Part shown: positions 1 through 8,980 of the stretch, piece after piece | How the letters are laid out: every line of letters starts with the position of its first letter | Numbering within the stretch: position 1 is the stretch's first letter | Assembly: GCF_016595275.2 (NCBI RefSeq) | Contig: NZ_JAENIQ020000002.1 | Span: 310,001 to 374,000, forward strand | DNA: 64,000 nt | From: Corynebacterium pygosceleis | GTDB taxonomy: Bacteria > Actinomycetota > Actinomycetes > Mycobacteriales > Mycobacteriaceae | Reading direction: 5' to 3' | Notes under the pieces: model-generated | Databases searched by the model: none | The model's input: the letters and a program-made list of their open reading frames with translations, nothing else | What the model was told of the DNA's origin: nothing | Made by a program: the position numbers and the translations under genes

Positions 1-37
1 CATCATGGTCATCCACGGCTACGACTCTTACGCTCAT
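1..37 (-). CDS. Response regulator, first 12 codons only (5' end of gene)
   Basis: Only the start of this gene is inside the window; it continues to the left. The first residues read MSVRVVAVDDHD, the beginning of a CheY-like receiver domain with the acidic Asp-Asp pair that binds magnesium. In NarL/LuxR-type regulators the same position reads DDHE or DDHP. A TAATCT -10 element at 44-49 ends six bases before the ATG, so the mRNA is probably leaderless. Family assignment rests on 12 residues and is therefore tentative; the partner kinase and target genes are not visible. Confidence 0.55.
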   Translation of the reverse strand, partial: MSVRVVAVDDHD

Positions 38-129
38 GCCGTCAGATTAGTTGCTTCAGGGGAGCTTCTCGCCTCCTTTCAGAACGGGTGACCCCGGTCC
101 GGGGAGGTCGAACAGCACCCCGGGACACG

Positions 130-172
130 AAAAGCTGACCCCCGGCCCGGGAAAACCGGGACGGGGGTCAGC
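130..172 (-). terminator. Terminator after ahpD
   Basis: The near-perfect inverted repeat at 134-172 (arms GCTGACCCCCGG and its complement, small A-rich loop) is followed on the minus strand by TTTT. It sits 36 bases beyond the ahpD stop codon and closes the ahpC-ahpD transcript. Confidence 0.8.
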
Positions 173-207
173 GGATGCACGGCAAACCGGTGCCGGTGCC
201 GGGAGAT

Positions 208-732
208 CTAACGTGCGGCCTCGATCTGGACGGCCTGGGCGACGCCGGAGATCGTCGCGGCGATCTTGACGGCCTCGAAGACCTGTTCCTTGGTGAGTCC
301 CTCACCACGGACGGTCTTGTCGTGCGCCATGGTGCAGTCGGGGCAGCCGTTGATCGTGGAGACAGCCAGCGACCACAGCTCGAAGTCGACCTTGTCGACG
401 CCGGGCTTGCCGATGATGTTCATGCGCAGGCCCATCTTGACCTGGGTGTAGTCGTCACCGAGGAATTCCTTGGCACGGTAGGCGACGTTGTTCATGGCCA
501 TGATCGACGCGGCACCGAGGGCGGCCTCGACCGCCTCATCCGACAGGTGGCTCGAAGCCTCCTCCGAGATCTCGGAGAACACGGTGTCATTGCGGGTGGC
601 CGCCGCGCAGGCCAGGAAGGTTCCCCAGAGCTGCTGCTCGCTGAGCTCGGTGCTCCGGGCGAGGCTGCTCAGGTTGAGCTTCAGGTCCTTGGCGTACTCG
701 GGAAGTCCGGACTTCAGGTTGTCGATCGACAT
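208..732 (-). CDS. ahpD: Alkyl hydroperoxide reductase AhpD (alkylhydroperoxidase, AhpC partner)
   Basis: A 174-residue protein of the AhpD/carboxymuconolactone-decarboxylase-like family, close to the length of the mycobacterial enzyme. AhpD is a cytoplasmic disulphide exchange protein that returns electrons to oxidised AhpC. The thioredoxin-like active site CPDC is at Cys130 and Cys133, with His137 and Glu118 at the same numbers as in M. tuberculosis AhpD. The mycobacterial His132 between the cysteines is Asp here, so the proton relay may be altered. The ATG lies directly against the ahpC stop codon with no intervening base, so the pair is translationally coupled. Confidence 0.96.
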   Translation of the reverse strand: MSIDNLKSGLPEYAKDLKLNLSSLARSTELSEQQLWGTFLACAAATRNDTVFSEISEEASSHLSDEAVEAALGAASIMAMNNVAYRAKEFLGDDYTQVKMGLRMNIIGKPGVDKVDFELWSLAVSTINGCPDCTMAHDKTVRGEGLTKEQVFEAVKIAATISGVAQAVQIEAAR

Positions 733-1329
733 TTACTTCAGCTCCTCCTTCAGGACATCCATCTTGTCGATGTTCTTGGTGGGGTCGTTCTTCTGCCAGT
801 TGCAGGCGCAGACCTCCTCGGACTGGAGTGCGTCCAGCACGCGGAGCACCTCGTCGACGTTGCGGCCGACGGCATCCGGGGTCACGGAGACGAACTGGAT
901 GATGCCGTCAGGGTCGACGATGAAGGTTGCACGATCGGCGACACCGTCGGCGTTCTCGACACCGAGGGCACGCATCAGGTCGTGGCGGATGTCGGCGAAC
1001 ATCGGGAACGGGACGGTCTTCAGCTCGGGGTGCGTCGCACGCCAGTTGAAGTGGGAGAACTCGTTGTCACCGGAGCCGCCGAGAATCTGCGTGTCGCGGT
1101 CCTGGAACTCCTCGTCGAGCTTGCCGAAGGCGGCGATCTCGGTCGGGCAGACGAAGGTGAAGTCCTTCGGGTAGAAGAAGAACACCTTCCACTTGCCCTC
1201 GAAGGAGTCGTTGGAGACGGTCTCGAAGTAATCCTCGGGCTGGTTGGCCTTCACGTCGTGGAGGGAACCGCCCTTGAGTGCGGTGAGCGAGAATTCCGGG
1301 AACTTGTCACCGATGGTCAGCAATGCCAT
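733..1329 (-). CDS. ahpC: Peroxiredoxin AhpC
   Basis: A 198-residue 2-Cys peroxiredoxin that reduces hydrogen peroxide, organic hydroperoxides and peroxynitrite in the cytoplasm. The peroxidatic cysteine is Cys61 in TFVCPTE; Cys174 and Cys176 near the C terminus are the resolving cysteines, the arrangement seen in M. tuberculosis AhpC. An AGGAGG Shine-Dalgarno at 1336-1341 fixes the ATG. It is the first gene of ahpC-ahpD and is divergent from oxyR, which fits direct OxyR control of the operon. Confidence 0.98.
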   Translation of the reverse strand: MALLTIGDKFPEFSLTALKGGSLHDVKANQPEDYFETVSNDSFEGKWKVFFFYPKDFTFVCPTEIAAFGKLDEEFQDRDTQILGGSGDNEFSHFNWRATHPELKTVPFPMFADIRHDLMRALGVENADGVADRATFIVDPDGIIQFVSVTPDAVGRNVDEVLRVLDALQSEEVCACNWQKNDPTKNIDKMDVLKEELK

Positions 1330-1491
1330 GTCGTGCCTCCTGATTGTGGTCGGGTAGAAGATAGTCTGTTCTTTTCATCCGTCCGCACCCCGGCCCGATT
1401 GAGGAGCCGGCGTCGGACACTGACGAGTATGCCTGCCTCAACCGGACACGTCAAAAGGTTTAACTTTAGGGTGTGTTATATAGTAATAGGC
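1330..1491. promoter_or_regulatory. ahpC/oxyR divergent promoter region
   Basis: These 162 bases separate the divergent ahpC and oxyR starts. A TATAGT -10 element at 1479-1484 sits seven bases before the oxyR ATG. An AT-rich patch (about 1455-1492) contrasts with the surrounding GC-rich DNA and includes ATAG-type elements of the kind found in OxyR sites, but I cannot assemble the full four-part OxyR consensus with confidence. The ahpC promoter is probably near 1360-1375, where TATCTT occurs on the minus strand. Confidence 0.5.
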
Positions 1492-2484
1492 ATGAGCAAT
1501 AAAGAGTACCGTCCGACGCTCGCACAGTTGCGAACCTTCGTCACCATCGCGGAAAACCGCCACTTCGGCACAGCCGCGGCAAAGCTGTCCATCTCCCAGC
1601 CGAGCCTGTCGCAGGCACTCGTCGCCCTGGAGACCGGACTGGGGGTGCAGCTGATAGAAAGGTCCACCCGCCGTGTCATCGTCACCCCGACCGGAGAGGA
1701 ACTTCTGCCGTCCGCGAAGGCGACCCTCGACGCCGCCGAAACCTTCCTCGCCATGGCCCGCGGGGCATCCGGCAGCCTGACCGGACCACTGACCCTGGGG
1801 ATGATCCCGACCGTCGCCCCGTACATCCTGCCCAATCTCCTTCACCGGGTCACGTCGGATCTGCCGGACCTCCAGCCCTGCATCATCGAGGACCAGACCC
1901 GGCACCTCGTCGAACAGCTCCGCGACGGACAGATAGACTGCGCCGTCGTCGCCCTCCCCGTGACCGGGACCGGGCTCACCACCATCCCCCTCTACGACGA
2001 GGATTTCGCGATCGTCGTCCCCGCCCCCTCCCCGATGGCGGGGAGGGAGGACGTGACCCTGCCGGAGCTGAGGAAACTCAATCTCCTCCTCCTCGACGAC
2101 GGCCACTGCCTCCGGGACCAGATCATCGACCTCTGCCAGAGCCAGGACTTCTCCCCGACCCCGCAGGGCCCCGGGACCGCGACGACCCGCGCCGCCAGCC
2201 TGTCGACGGTGATGCAGTGCGTCGCGGGTGGACTCGGCGCCACTCTCGTACCCGTGAGTGCCGTCCCCTCCGAGTGCGACAGGCCGGGGCTCGCGGTCGC
2301 ACGTTTCACCGACGGAGTCAGTGCGCGACGGACGATCGGACTCGCCTACCGTGCCTCATCGGCCCGTCGCGAGGAGTTCCAGCAACTCGGTGAACTGATA
2401 CGTGGCGCGTACGACGACATCGTCACGGATCTCGCCGCCCCGTCGGGAGCGTCCCCTTCCACGGAGACCTCCGACAACCGGTGA
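1492..2484 (+). CDS. oxyR: Hydrogen peroxide-sensing LysR-type regulator OxyR
   Basis: A 330-residue LysR-family regulator: helix-turn-helix at about residues 10-65 (TLAQLRTFVTIAENRHFGTAA) and a two-lobed effector domain. Cys206 and Cys215 in GHCLRDQIIDLC align with the Cys199/Cys208 redox switch of E. coli OxyR, which separates it from ordinary LysR proteins. The reading frame is open far upstream, but the ATG at 1492 is preceded by TATAGT with a seven-base gap, so a leaderless start here is favoured. It faces ahpC-ahpD, its likely target, and probably senses peroxide by disulphide formation. Confidence 0.95.
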   Translation: MSNKEYRPTLAQLRTFVTIAENRHFGTAAAKLSISQPSLSQALVALETGLGVQLIERSTRRVIVTPTGEELLPSAKATLDAAETFLAMARGASGSLTGPLTLGMIPTVAPYILPNLLHRVTSDLPDLQPCIIEDQTRHLVEQLRDGQIDCAVVALPVTGTGLTTIPLYDEDFAIVVPAPSPMAGREDVTLPELRKLNLLLLDDGHCLRDQIIDLCQSQDFSPTPQGPGTATTRAASLSTVMQCVAGGLGATLVPVSAVPSECDRPGLAVARFTDGVSARRTIGLAYRASSARREEFQQLGELIRGAYDDIVTDLAAPSGASPSTETSDNR

Positions 2485-2526
2485 GCTGATCCGTCCGGAC
2501 CCACGGCCGGTTAAGATGAACACCTA

Positions 2527-5500
2527 GTGATGACAACGACTGACTCCAGCCCCCAGGCCACTCCCCCGTCGAAGAAAGAGCTGCTCGAACGGCTCGACGG
2601 TGTCACGATCACCGACGAACGGGCACTTCGTCGACGGCTCCGTAAGGCGCGCTCCCCCCGTGCGCTCCAGGCGATCGCCCGGGACGTCGACACGGCCCGG
2701 GTGAAACTGGCGGCCCGCGAGGCGGCCGTACCGGAGATCACCTATCCGGAACAACTGCCCGTGACCGCCCGCAGAGAGGACATCGCTGCGGCGATCCGGG
2801 ACAATCAGGTCGTCATCATCGCCGGTGAGACGGGATCCGGCAAGACCACCCAGATACCGAAGATCTGTCTCGAACTGGGACGCGGCCGCCGGGGCCTGAT
2901 CGGTCACACGCAACCCCGGAGACTGGCGGCCCGGACGGTGGCTGAACGTGTGGCCGAGGAACTGGGACAGGGCGTCGGCGAATCCGTCGGTTACGCCATC
3001 CGCTTCGATGACCGTGTGTCCGCGTCAACATCCGTGAAGCTCATGACCGACGGCATTCTCCTCGCCGAGATGCAACGGGACCGCCACCTCAACGCGTATG
3101 ACACCATCATCATCGACGAGGCCCATGAACGAAGCCTCAACATCGATTTCCTCCTGGGGTACCTGAAGCAGCTCCTCCCCCGTCGCCCCGACCTCAAGGT
3201 CATCGTCACATCGGCGACCATCGACCCCGAGGCTTTCGCGGAGCACTTCCACGACGCCTCGGGACGGCCTGCACCGGTCATCGAGGTGTCCGGCCGCACC
3301 TTTCCGGTCGAGGTCCGTTACCGGCCCCTCGAGTTCGAGGTGGACGGGAAGACCGTCGACCAGGATCCACTCGACGGCCTGCTGGAGGCCATCGAGGAAC
3401 TCATGGCCCTGGGCCCCGGAGACATCCTCTGTTTCTTCGCCGGCGAGAGCGACATCCGCGACGCCATGGAAGCCATCGAGGGCCGTCGGTGGAGAGGCGT
3501 CGAAGTCACCCCGCTGTTCGGGCGACTCTCCAACGCCGAACAGCACAGGGTGTTCTCGGGCCACCGGGGCCGCAGGATCGTCCTCGCCACCAACATCGCC
3601 GAGACCTCACTGACCGTCCCCGGCATCCACTACGTCGTCGACACCGGACTGGCACGTATCTCCCGTTACTCGGTCAGGACGAAGGTCCAGCGTCTGCCGA
3701 TCGAACCCATTTCCCAGGCCTCCGCCAATCAACGTTCCGGTCGCTGCGGTCGTGTCGCCGACGGAGTGGCCGTCCGGTTGTACTCCGAGGAGGACTTCAC
3801 CTCCCGTCCGGAATTCACCGACCCCGAGATCCTCCGCACCAATCTCGCGAGCGTCATCCTCCAGATGGCGTCGCTACGCCTCGGTGACATCACCGAATTC
3901 CCCTTCATCCAGGCTCCCGACAACAGGGCCGTCCGGGACGGCCTGCTTCTTCTCCATGAACTCGGGGCCCTCACGGACGGCGAGGACAACGGTGCACCCG
4001 AGCTGACACCGGTGGGCCGTCAGCTCGCACGCATCCCCGTCGACCCCCGCATGGCCCGCATGCTCGTCGAGGCGGAGAAGCTCGGATGTCTGCACGACGT
4101 ACTCGTCATCGTCGCGGCGCTCACGATCCAGGATGTACGCGAGCGCCCCCTCGACCACCAGGCCCAGGCGGACCAGGCTCACGCCCGGTTCAGGGACACC
4201 ACCTCGGATTTCCTCGGGTACCTGAAGTTGTGGGGGTACCTCCACGACACCCGCGACGGGATGACCGGGAACGCCTTCAGGAAGCGGATGAAGAAGGAGT
4301 TCCTCCACTACGTCCGTATCCGTGAGTGGTTCGACCTCGTGCGCCAGCTCCGCACCGTCACCCGGCAACTCGGTTGGACGGCGGATCAGGATGTCGCGAC
4401 GAAGACGGATCCGGGTTCCGTTCACACTGCCCTGTTGGCCGGCCTGCTCTCACACATAGGCATGCGCATCAGCGATTCCAGGGAGTTCCAGGGTGCACGC
4501 GGGACGAAGTTCATGGTGTTCCCCGGCTCGGCGCTCGCCAAGAAGCCACCGCAGTTCGTCATGGCCGCGGAGCTCGTCGAGACCTCACGCCTGTGGGCCC
4601 GCGATGTCGCACGAATCGAACCGGAGATGGTGGAGCGGACGGCACCTCACCTCCTGCGGCACTCCTACTCCGAACCGTTCTGGTCGGCGAAACGTACCGC
4701 GGCGATGGCACATCAGAAATCGACGCTCTACGGAGTCACCATCATCGCCGACCGTACCGTGCCCTACCACCGGGTCGACCCGGTCACCGCCCGGGACATG
4801 TTCATCAGGCACGCCCTCATCGAAGGTGACTGGACCACGCACCACACGTTCTTCCACGACAACCGTGCGATGCTGGAGGACGCGGCGGGACTCGAGGACA
4901 AGGCCCGTCGACGTGACATCGTCGTCGACGAAGACGCACTGTTCGACTTCTACGATTCACGTCTCCCGGACTCGGTCACCACCGGGAGAAACTTCGATTC
5001 CTGGTGGAAGAAGACCCGCGCACAGAATCCCGACCTCCTCAGTTTCGATCCTGAGGCCCTCATCAGTGAGGCCGACCACGGCATCAGCGAGGAGGCCTTC
5101 CCCGACTTCTGGCGCCAGGGCAGTCTGGACTATGCCCTGACCTACCACTTTGAGCCCGGGGCCGATGATGACGGTGTCACCGTGCGGATACCGGTACCAC
5201 TCCTCGCCGGTGTCGCCGACGAGGGATTCGACTGGCTGGTTCCGGGTGTCCGCCGCGAACTGGTGACGGAACTCATCCGTACCCTGCCGAAGGCGCTCCG
5301 TCGCTCGGTCGTCCCCGCACCCGACTTCGCCGAACGGGCCCTTCCTCTCCTGCGCCCCTATTCGGGAACGATCTGCGCCCAACTCGCCGACGCACTTCGC
5401 CGCCTCGGGGGACACGGCATCAACGACACGGATTTCCGTCCGGGGAACCTGCCGGATCACCTCCGCGTCAGTTTCGCCGCGGTCGACAAGCGCGGCAGAG

Positions 5501-6450
5501 TGATAGACCGTGACAGGGACCTCGGGGCACTGAAGCGACGGAATGTGGAGCAGATCAGTGCGTCGGTCAACCGTGTGAGCAGAGGCATCCAACGTGCGAC
5601 GTCCAGGAACTGGGATCCCGGTGCGATCGGGGACATTGAACCCGAGGTACTCACCAGGGTCGACGGCCAGGAGGTCACGGCGTATCCGGCGTTGGTGGCG
5701 ACGCCGGACGGTGTCGCCGTCCGTGTCATGCCGACCAGGGAGGCCGCCGACGCGTCGATGCTCACCGCCACCCTCACCCTTCTCATGCGGGAGATCCAGG
5801 TGTCGACGAAACAGATGCTCAAGGGCCTTCCACTGAAGCAACGTGTCGCGGTCGAGAACTATCCCCACGGCGGCGCCGACGGCCTGGTCAACGACGCCCG
5901 CGTCGCAGCGATCAGGGACGCACTCATCGAGGCAGGTGGACCGGTCCGCACACCGGATGCATTTCGTGAACTCGTGGCGACAATCTCCCCCGACATCCCA
6001 CGCCGGGTCCGTCAGATGGTGACCGGCCTCGCACCCGGGCTCGTCGACTACCACCGCGTCGCCGATGAACTCGCGCAGTGGAACGGTGACGCCATCGACG
6101 ACATGCGTGCCCAACTGGATTTCCTGCTCCCGGCCCACGCTGTTTCCGTGCACGGCTTCAACCACCTGAGGCACCTCCCCAGGTATCTGGAGGCGATGGT
6201 GATCCGACTGGACTCGATGGAGCAGGATCCCGACCGCGATGCGGACAATCAGGAGACCGTCCGCTCCGCCGTCGACTATCTCGAGACCAGACTGAGCAAG
6301 CTGCCGGAGAATCGCGCGAAGAGGAGTGACGTCAAGGAGATCCGTTGGATGATCCAGGAGCTCCGTGTCAGCCTGTACGCCCAACGTCTGGGCACCCCAC
6401 GACCTGTCAGTGTGAGACGCATCCAGAAATCAGTAGATTCGCTGCGCTGA
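2527..6450 (+). CDS. hrpA: ATP-dependent helicase HrpA (DEAH box)
   Basis: A 1307-residue DEAH-box helicase of full family length. The Walker A motif GETGSGKTT is at residues 100-108, the DEAH box at 197-200 (IIIDEAHERS), followed by the SAT motif, then the helicase-associated, OB-fold and long HrpA C-terminal regions. The family remodels RNA and has a role in mRNA processing and ribosome rescue. Start: GTG at 2527 is followed at once by ATG at 2530; a TAAGAT -10 element at 2512-2517 puts either start at or near the 5' end of a leaderless mRNA. It is convergent with nrdR, with a gap of only 40 bases. Confidence 0.96.
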   Translation: MMTTTDSSPQATPPSKKELLERLDGVTITDERALRRRLRKARSPRALQAIARDVDTARVKLAAREAAVPEITYPEQLPVTARREDIAAAIRDNQVVIIAGETGSGKTTQIPKICLELGRGRRGLIGHTQPRRLAARTVAERVAEELGQGVGESVGYAIRFDDRVSASTSVKLMTDGILLAEMQRDRHLNAYDTIIIDEAHERSLNIDFLLGYLKQLLPRRPDLKVIVTSATIDPEAFAEHFHDASGRPAPVIEVSGRTFPVEVRYRPLEFEVDGKTVDQDPLDGLLEAIEELMALGPGDILCFFAGESDIRDAMEAIEGRRWRGVEVTPLFGRLSNAEQHRVFSGHRGRRIVLATNIAETSLTVPGIHYVVDTGLARISRYSVRTKVQRLPIEPISQASANQRSGRCGRVADGVAVRLYSEEDFTSRPEFTDPEILRTNLASVILQMASLRLGDITEFPFIQAPDNRAVRDGLLLLHELGALTDGEDNGAPELTPVGRQLARIPVDPRMARMLVEAEKLGCLHDVLVIVAALTIQDVRERPLDHQAQADQAHARFRDTTSDFLGYLKLWGYLHDTRDGMTGNAFRKRMKKEFLHYVRIREWFDLVRQLRTVTRQLGWTADQDVATKTDPGSVHTALLAGLLSHIGMRISDSREFQGARGTKFMVFPGSALAKKPPQFVMAAELVETSRLWARDVARIEPEMVERTAPHLLRHSYSEPFWSAKRTAAMAHQKSTLYGVTIIADRTVPYHRVDPVTARDMFIRHALIEGDWTTHHTFFHDNRAMLEDAAGLEDKARRRDIVVDEDALFDFYDSRLPDSVTTGRNFDSWWKKTRAQNPDLLSFDPEALISEADHGISEEAFPDFWRQGSLDYALTYHFEPGADDDGVTVRIPVPLLAGVADEGFDWLVPGVRRELVTELIRTLPKALRRSVVPAPDFAERALPLLRPYSGTICAQLADALRRLGGHGINDTDFRPGNLPDHLRVSFAAVDKRGRVIDRDRDLGALKRRNVEQISASVNRVSRGIQRATSRNWDPGAIGDIEPEVLTRVDGQEVTAYPALVATPDGVAVRVMPTREAADASMLTATLTLLMREIQVSTKQMLKGLPLKQRVAVENYPHGGADGLVNDARVAAIRDALIEAGGPVRTPDAFRELVATISPDIPRRVRQMVTGLAPGLVDYHRVADELAQWNGDAIDDMRAQLDFLLPAHAVSVHGFNHLRHLPRYLEAMVIRLDSMEQDPDRDADNQETVRSAVDYLETRLSKLPENRAKRSDVKEIRWMIQELRVSLYAQRLGTPRPVSVRRIQKSVDSLR

Positions 6451-6490
6451 TCCGAGGACGCCCCCGGCATCCCCGAACCACGGAAGGTTT

Positions 6491-6946
6491 CTAGGTTTCA
6501 CGGGACCGCCTGCGCATCAGGCGGATCTCCGACTCGAAGTCACCGGCCGACTCGAAGGACTTGTAGACGGATGCGAAACGCAGATAGGCAACCTCATCCA
6601 GCTCCCGCAGTGGTTTGAGGATCGCGAGGCCGATCGTGTTGGCGGGGACCTGCGAACTGCCGTGTTGACGAACCGTCTCCTCAACCTGTTGGGCGAGGCG
6701 CTTGAGGGCGTCATCCGAGACATCCCTCCCCTGACACGCACGTCGGACGCCCGTGATGACCTTCTCCCTGCTGAAGGGTTCTGAGATGCCGTTCCTTTTC
6801 ACGACCATGAGAACGGCTTTCTCCACCGTGGTGAACCGACCGTGGCAGTTGCTGCACTCACGCCGACGCCTCACCGCGGAACCGGCGTCGACGGTCCGGG
6901 AATCGATAACCCGGGAAGTGGACTGGTGGCAAAAAGGGCAGTGCAC
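6491..6946 (-). CDS. nrdR: Transcriptional repressor NrdR of ribonucleotide reductase genes
   Basis: A 151-residue NrdR with the zinc ribbon Cys3, Cys6, Cys31, Cys34 followed by an ATP-cone domain (about residues 48-138). NrdR reads the dATP/ATP ratio and represses ribonucleotide reductase genes through NrdR boxes. The start is GTG at 6946, eight bases after GAGGA; an ATG slightly upstream is in another frame. It lies between hrpA and the SOS gene divS, the order known in corynebacteria. Confidence 0.97.
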   Translation of the reverse strand: MHCPFCHQSTSRVIDSRTVDAGSAVRRRRECSNCHGRFTTVEKAVLMVVKRNGISEPFSREKVITGVRRACQGRDVSDDALKRLAQQVEETVRQHGSSQVPANTIGLAILKPLRELDEVAYLRFASVYKSFESAGDFESEIRLMRRRSRET

Positions 6947-7048
6947 GGATTCATCCTCACAAGGTCAGAGGCTCCGATCTGAACCTCGTCACACATCCTA
7001 GTTCCGTTCCACCGCACAGTTGAACCGACCGGACCAGCCGTGGAACGG

Positions 7049-7444
7049 CTAACGCACCGCGGCGACTGTGTTCGTCGAGAAATGGGCGGCATCCTCAGCC
7101 GTGGTGTCCCCGGACGGCGTCGCGACGAGGAAACCCGCGAAGAGCGCACAGCCGATGAGTGCACCCGCCACATACGTGCGTAGCGCCGCTCCCCATCCGG
7201 AACCGGTTCCGTCGTCCCATTCCCCGGCGGCCGGATGAACATCCCCCACCCCCTCAGCGATTGGCCCGGGTGTTCTATACGCGGAACCTACTTTTCGAAC
7301 ACCGACACCACCACCGGGGCCCAGTGGACGGCAACGACCGTTCCACACGGACGCGGCCGGAACCACCGAAGCGCGGGGCCGTACCACTGTCTGACGTGCT
7401 GTAACATCCGAATTCTGGAGAGTCATGTTCTTTTCCTTCATCAT
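7049..7444 (-). CDS. divS: DivS-like SOS-induced cell division suppressor
   Basis: A 131-residue protein with a basic, Pro/Gly-rich N-terminal half and one predicted membrane helix at about residues 90-110 (YVAGALIGCALFAGFLVA), then a short tail. It has little recognisable domain content. Its position, divergent from lexA and next to nrdR, is that of C. glutamicum DivS, which blocks septation during the SOS response. The ATG at 7444 follows a TAGGCT -10 element (7452-7457) by seven bases; a second in-frame ATG at 7426 with AAGGA upstream is an alternative. Two candidate LexA boxes lie 45-78 bases upstream. Assignment is by position, size and topology. Confidence 0.65.
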   Translation of the reverse strand: MMKEKNMTLQNSDVTARQTVVRPRASVVPAASVWNGRCRPLGPGGGVGVRKVGSAYRTPGPIAEGVGDVHPAAGEWDDGTGSGWGAALRTYVAGALIGCALFAGFLVATPSGDTTAEDAAHFSTNTVAAVR

Positions 7445-7488
7445 GGTGGAGAGCCTATACCGACCCCGGGACACATCGAACAGAGTAA

Positions 7489-7504
7489 TCGTTAACCTGT
7501 TCGA
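7489..7504. promoter_or_regulatory. Candidate LexA (SOS) box 1, divS side
   Basis: The 16-mer TCGTTAACCTGTTCGA matches the corynebacterial SOS consensus TCGAA(a/c)ANNTGTTCGA at most positions, including the whole right half. It lies about 45 bases upstream of the divS start. Confidence 0.65.
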
Positions 7505-7506
7505 AC

Positions 7507-7522
7507 TCGTTCGTATGTTCGA
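7507..7522. promoter_or_regulatory. Candidate LexA (SOS) box 2 between divS and lexA
   Basis: TCGTTCGTATGTTCGA reads on the minus strand as TCGAACA followed by a degenerate right half. With box 1 it forms a closely spaced pair (centre-to-centre 18 bases), suggesting cooperative LexA binding. A further isolated half site TCGAACA is at 7476-7482. Confidence 0.55.
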
Positions 7523-7872
7523 TTTATAACACCCCACCCGGACATTGTCCAGATCCCGACGGAAATTTTCGAACACCCGTGTTAGAATCGGGCGAAATTA
7601 TGTAGGCTGGGGTGCATCATCCGCACCCCGACCTCCGCAACATCGCCAGAATCATCGAGAACAGATGATCGCGCGGGCCACTGATCCCGCTCGAACAACC
7701 AGGACCGACCCGGTGTCGACGGCGGGGCCGCACGCCCCGCACGGAAAACCCCGGACCCGTGGTCCGCATCGTTCACCGGCGGCGGTCAGGGCGGGAGACG
7801 ACCGTTCCCCCGCCCGCCGGCGGTAACGTCCGGTACCGGATGACAACAGACAACACAGACCCAGGAGCCCCG

Positions 7873-8544
7873 ATGTCGAACGCAGGCAAGCCAGATCCGT
7901 CCGAACTCTCCCCCCGGCAGCGCCGGATCCTCGAGGTCATCCGGGATGCGGTCGTCCTCCGGGGATACCCGCCGAGCATCCGCGAGATCGGCGATGCAGC
8001 GGGCCTTCAGTCCACCTCATCCGTGGCCTACCAGCTGAAGGAACTGGAGAAGAAGGGCTTCCTCAGGCGCGATCCGAACAAGCCCCGCGCGGTCGACGTG
8101 CGCCACATGCCCACCCCCGCGCGTCGCAAAGACAGGAAGGTCACGGAACCGGACGTCAGCGAGCGTGCGCAGACGAGCATGATCCCGGCGGTCGGTTCAA
8201 TCGCGGCGGGCAGCCCCATTCTCGCTGAGCAGAATGTCCAGGAGTACTACCCCCTCCCGACGGAGTTCGTGGGTGACGGCGAACTGTTCATGCTCGAGGT
8301 GGTCGGCGAGTCGATGCGTGACGCCGCCATCCTCGACGGGGACTGGGTCATCATCAGGAGCCAACCGGTCGCCGAGCAGGGCGAGTTCGTCGCGGCGATG
8401 ATCGACGGTGAGGCGACCGTCAAGGAATTTCACCGGGATGCGTCGGGGGTGTGGCTACTCCCCCGGAATGACGCCTTCTCACCGATCAACGGAGACAACG
8501 CGGAGATCATGGGCAAGGTCGTGTCCGTCATCCGGAAGCTCTGA
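7873..8544 (+). CDS. lexA: SOS repressor LexA
   Basis: A 223-residue LexA. The N-terminal winged helix (about residues 12-75, [21 protein letters not shown]) binds SOS boxes; the C-terminal S24-type domain cleaves itself. The scissile bond is Ala112-Gly113 in SIAAGSP, the nucleophile Ser147 in GESM and the general base Lys184 in ATVKEF. The frame is open further upstream, but ATG 7873 has AGGAG six bases before it, so I choose it; ATG 7840 is the alternative and would add 11 residues. It represses divS and recA, both of which carry candidate boxes in this window. Confidence 0.95.
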   Translation: MSNAGKPDPSELSPRQRRILEVIRDAVVLRGYPPSIREIGDAAGLQSTSSVAYQLKELEKKGFLRRDPNKPRAVDVRHMPTPARRKDRKVTEPDVSERAQTSMIPAVGSIAAGSPILAEQNVQEYYPLPTEFVGDGELFMLEVVGESMRDAAILDGDWVIIRSQPVAEQGEFVAAMIDGEATVKEFHRDASGVWLLPRNDAFSPINGDNAEIMGKVVSVIRKL

Positions 8545-8980
8545 GCACCATCCGGACCAGTGGTCCGACGACCGTGGACGACCATCCCCCACACACAATC
8601 GGGGGGTTCCTGTCTGTTTCCGCGACGGTGCACGACGAGTCCCCGGTTTCAGGCACCGAAACCAACAAGTGGGCTTTGAACTGGTAATACGAGGCCTTTT
8701 TCGACACTCCCGACCCGGTTCGAGACAGCGGAAGGGTCTGTGGATCTGTGGTTTTGCTCTCGTAACGGCGCCTCATTCCGTCCGGTTGTTTCTTTTTTGT
8801 GGGACACTGGAACAGTTAACTAGACAGGCAGGCCGAGACACCGGCAGTCGATGATCCTCCCCCGGTTCACACCGGGTGCAACGGGATTGTCCGTGACGCC
8901 CCATCATCCAGTCGTTGTTTGTCGGAGGTGGACCATCGTCCCCGCCACGACTGGTCCCTGCCGTGTACCGAGGAGGACCC
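8545..8980. other. lexA-sugR intergenic region
   Basis: This 436-base stretch has no credible gene. It begins with a short hairpin CGGACCA-G-TGGTCCG (8553-8567) and a C5/G5 hairpin at 8585-8606 followed by TTCC, which may end lexA transcription. The right part (about 8770-8880) is AT-richer and likely contains the sugR promoter, but no single -35/-10 pair stands out. Confidence 0.5.
8585..8606 (+). terminator. Possible terminator after lexA
   Basis: ATCCCCC and CGGGGGG flank a nine-base loop and are followed by TTCCTGTCTGTTT. The stem is short, so this is a weak call. Confidence 0.35.

Larger units (their letters stand above)
7445..7872. other. divS-lexA intergenic region
   Basis: This 428-base region holds the divS promoter, candidate SOS boxes and, on the other side, a lexA promoter candidate: TAGAAT at 7583-7588 overlaps an imperfect palindrome CGAACACCCGTGTTAG (7570-7585) that may be the autoregulatory LexA site. 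If that promoter is used, lexA has a leader of roughly 270 bases. I see no gene in the leader. Confidence 0.6.

Noticed and set aside
175..1491. Very long open frame running antisense to ahpD and ahpC into oxyR
   Set aside because: It is the antisense shadow of two well-defined genes; only the part from 1492 has OxyR features.
4957..6384. 475-codon minus-strand frame inside hrpA
   Set aside because: Antisense to the HrpA C-terminal region; no recognisable domain.
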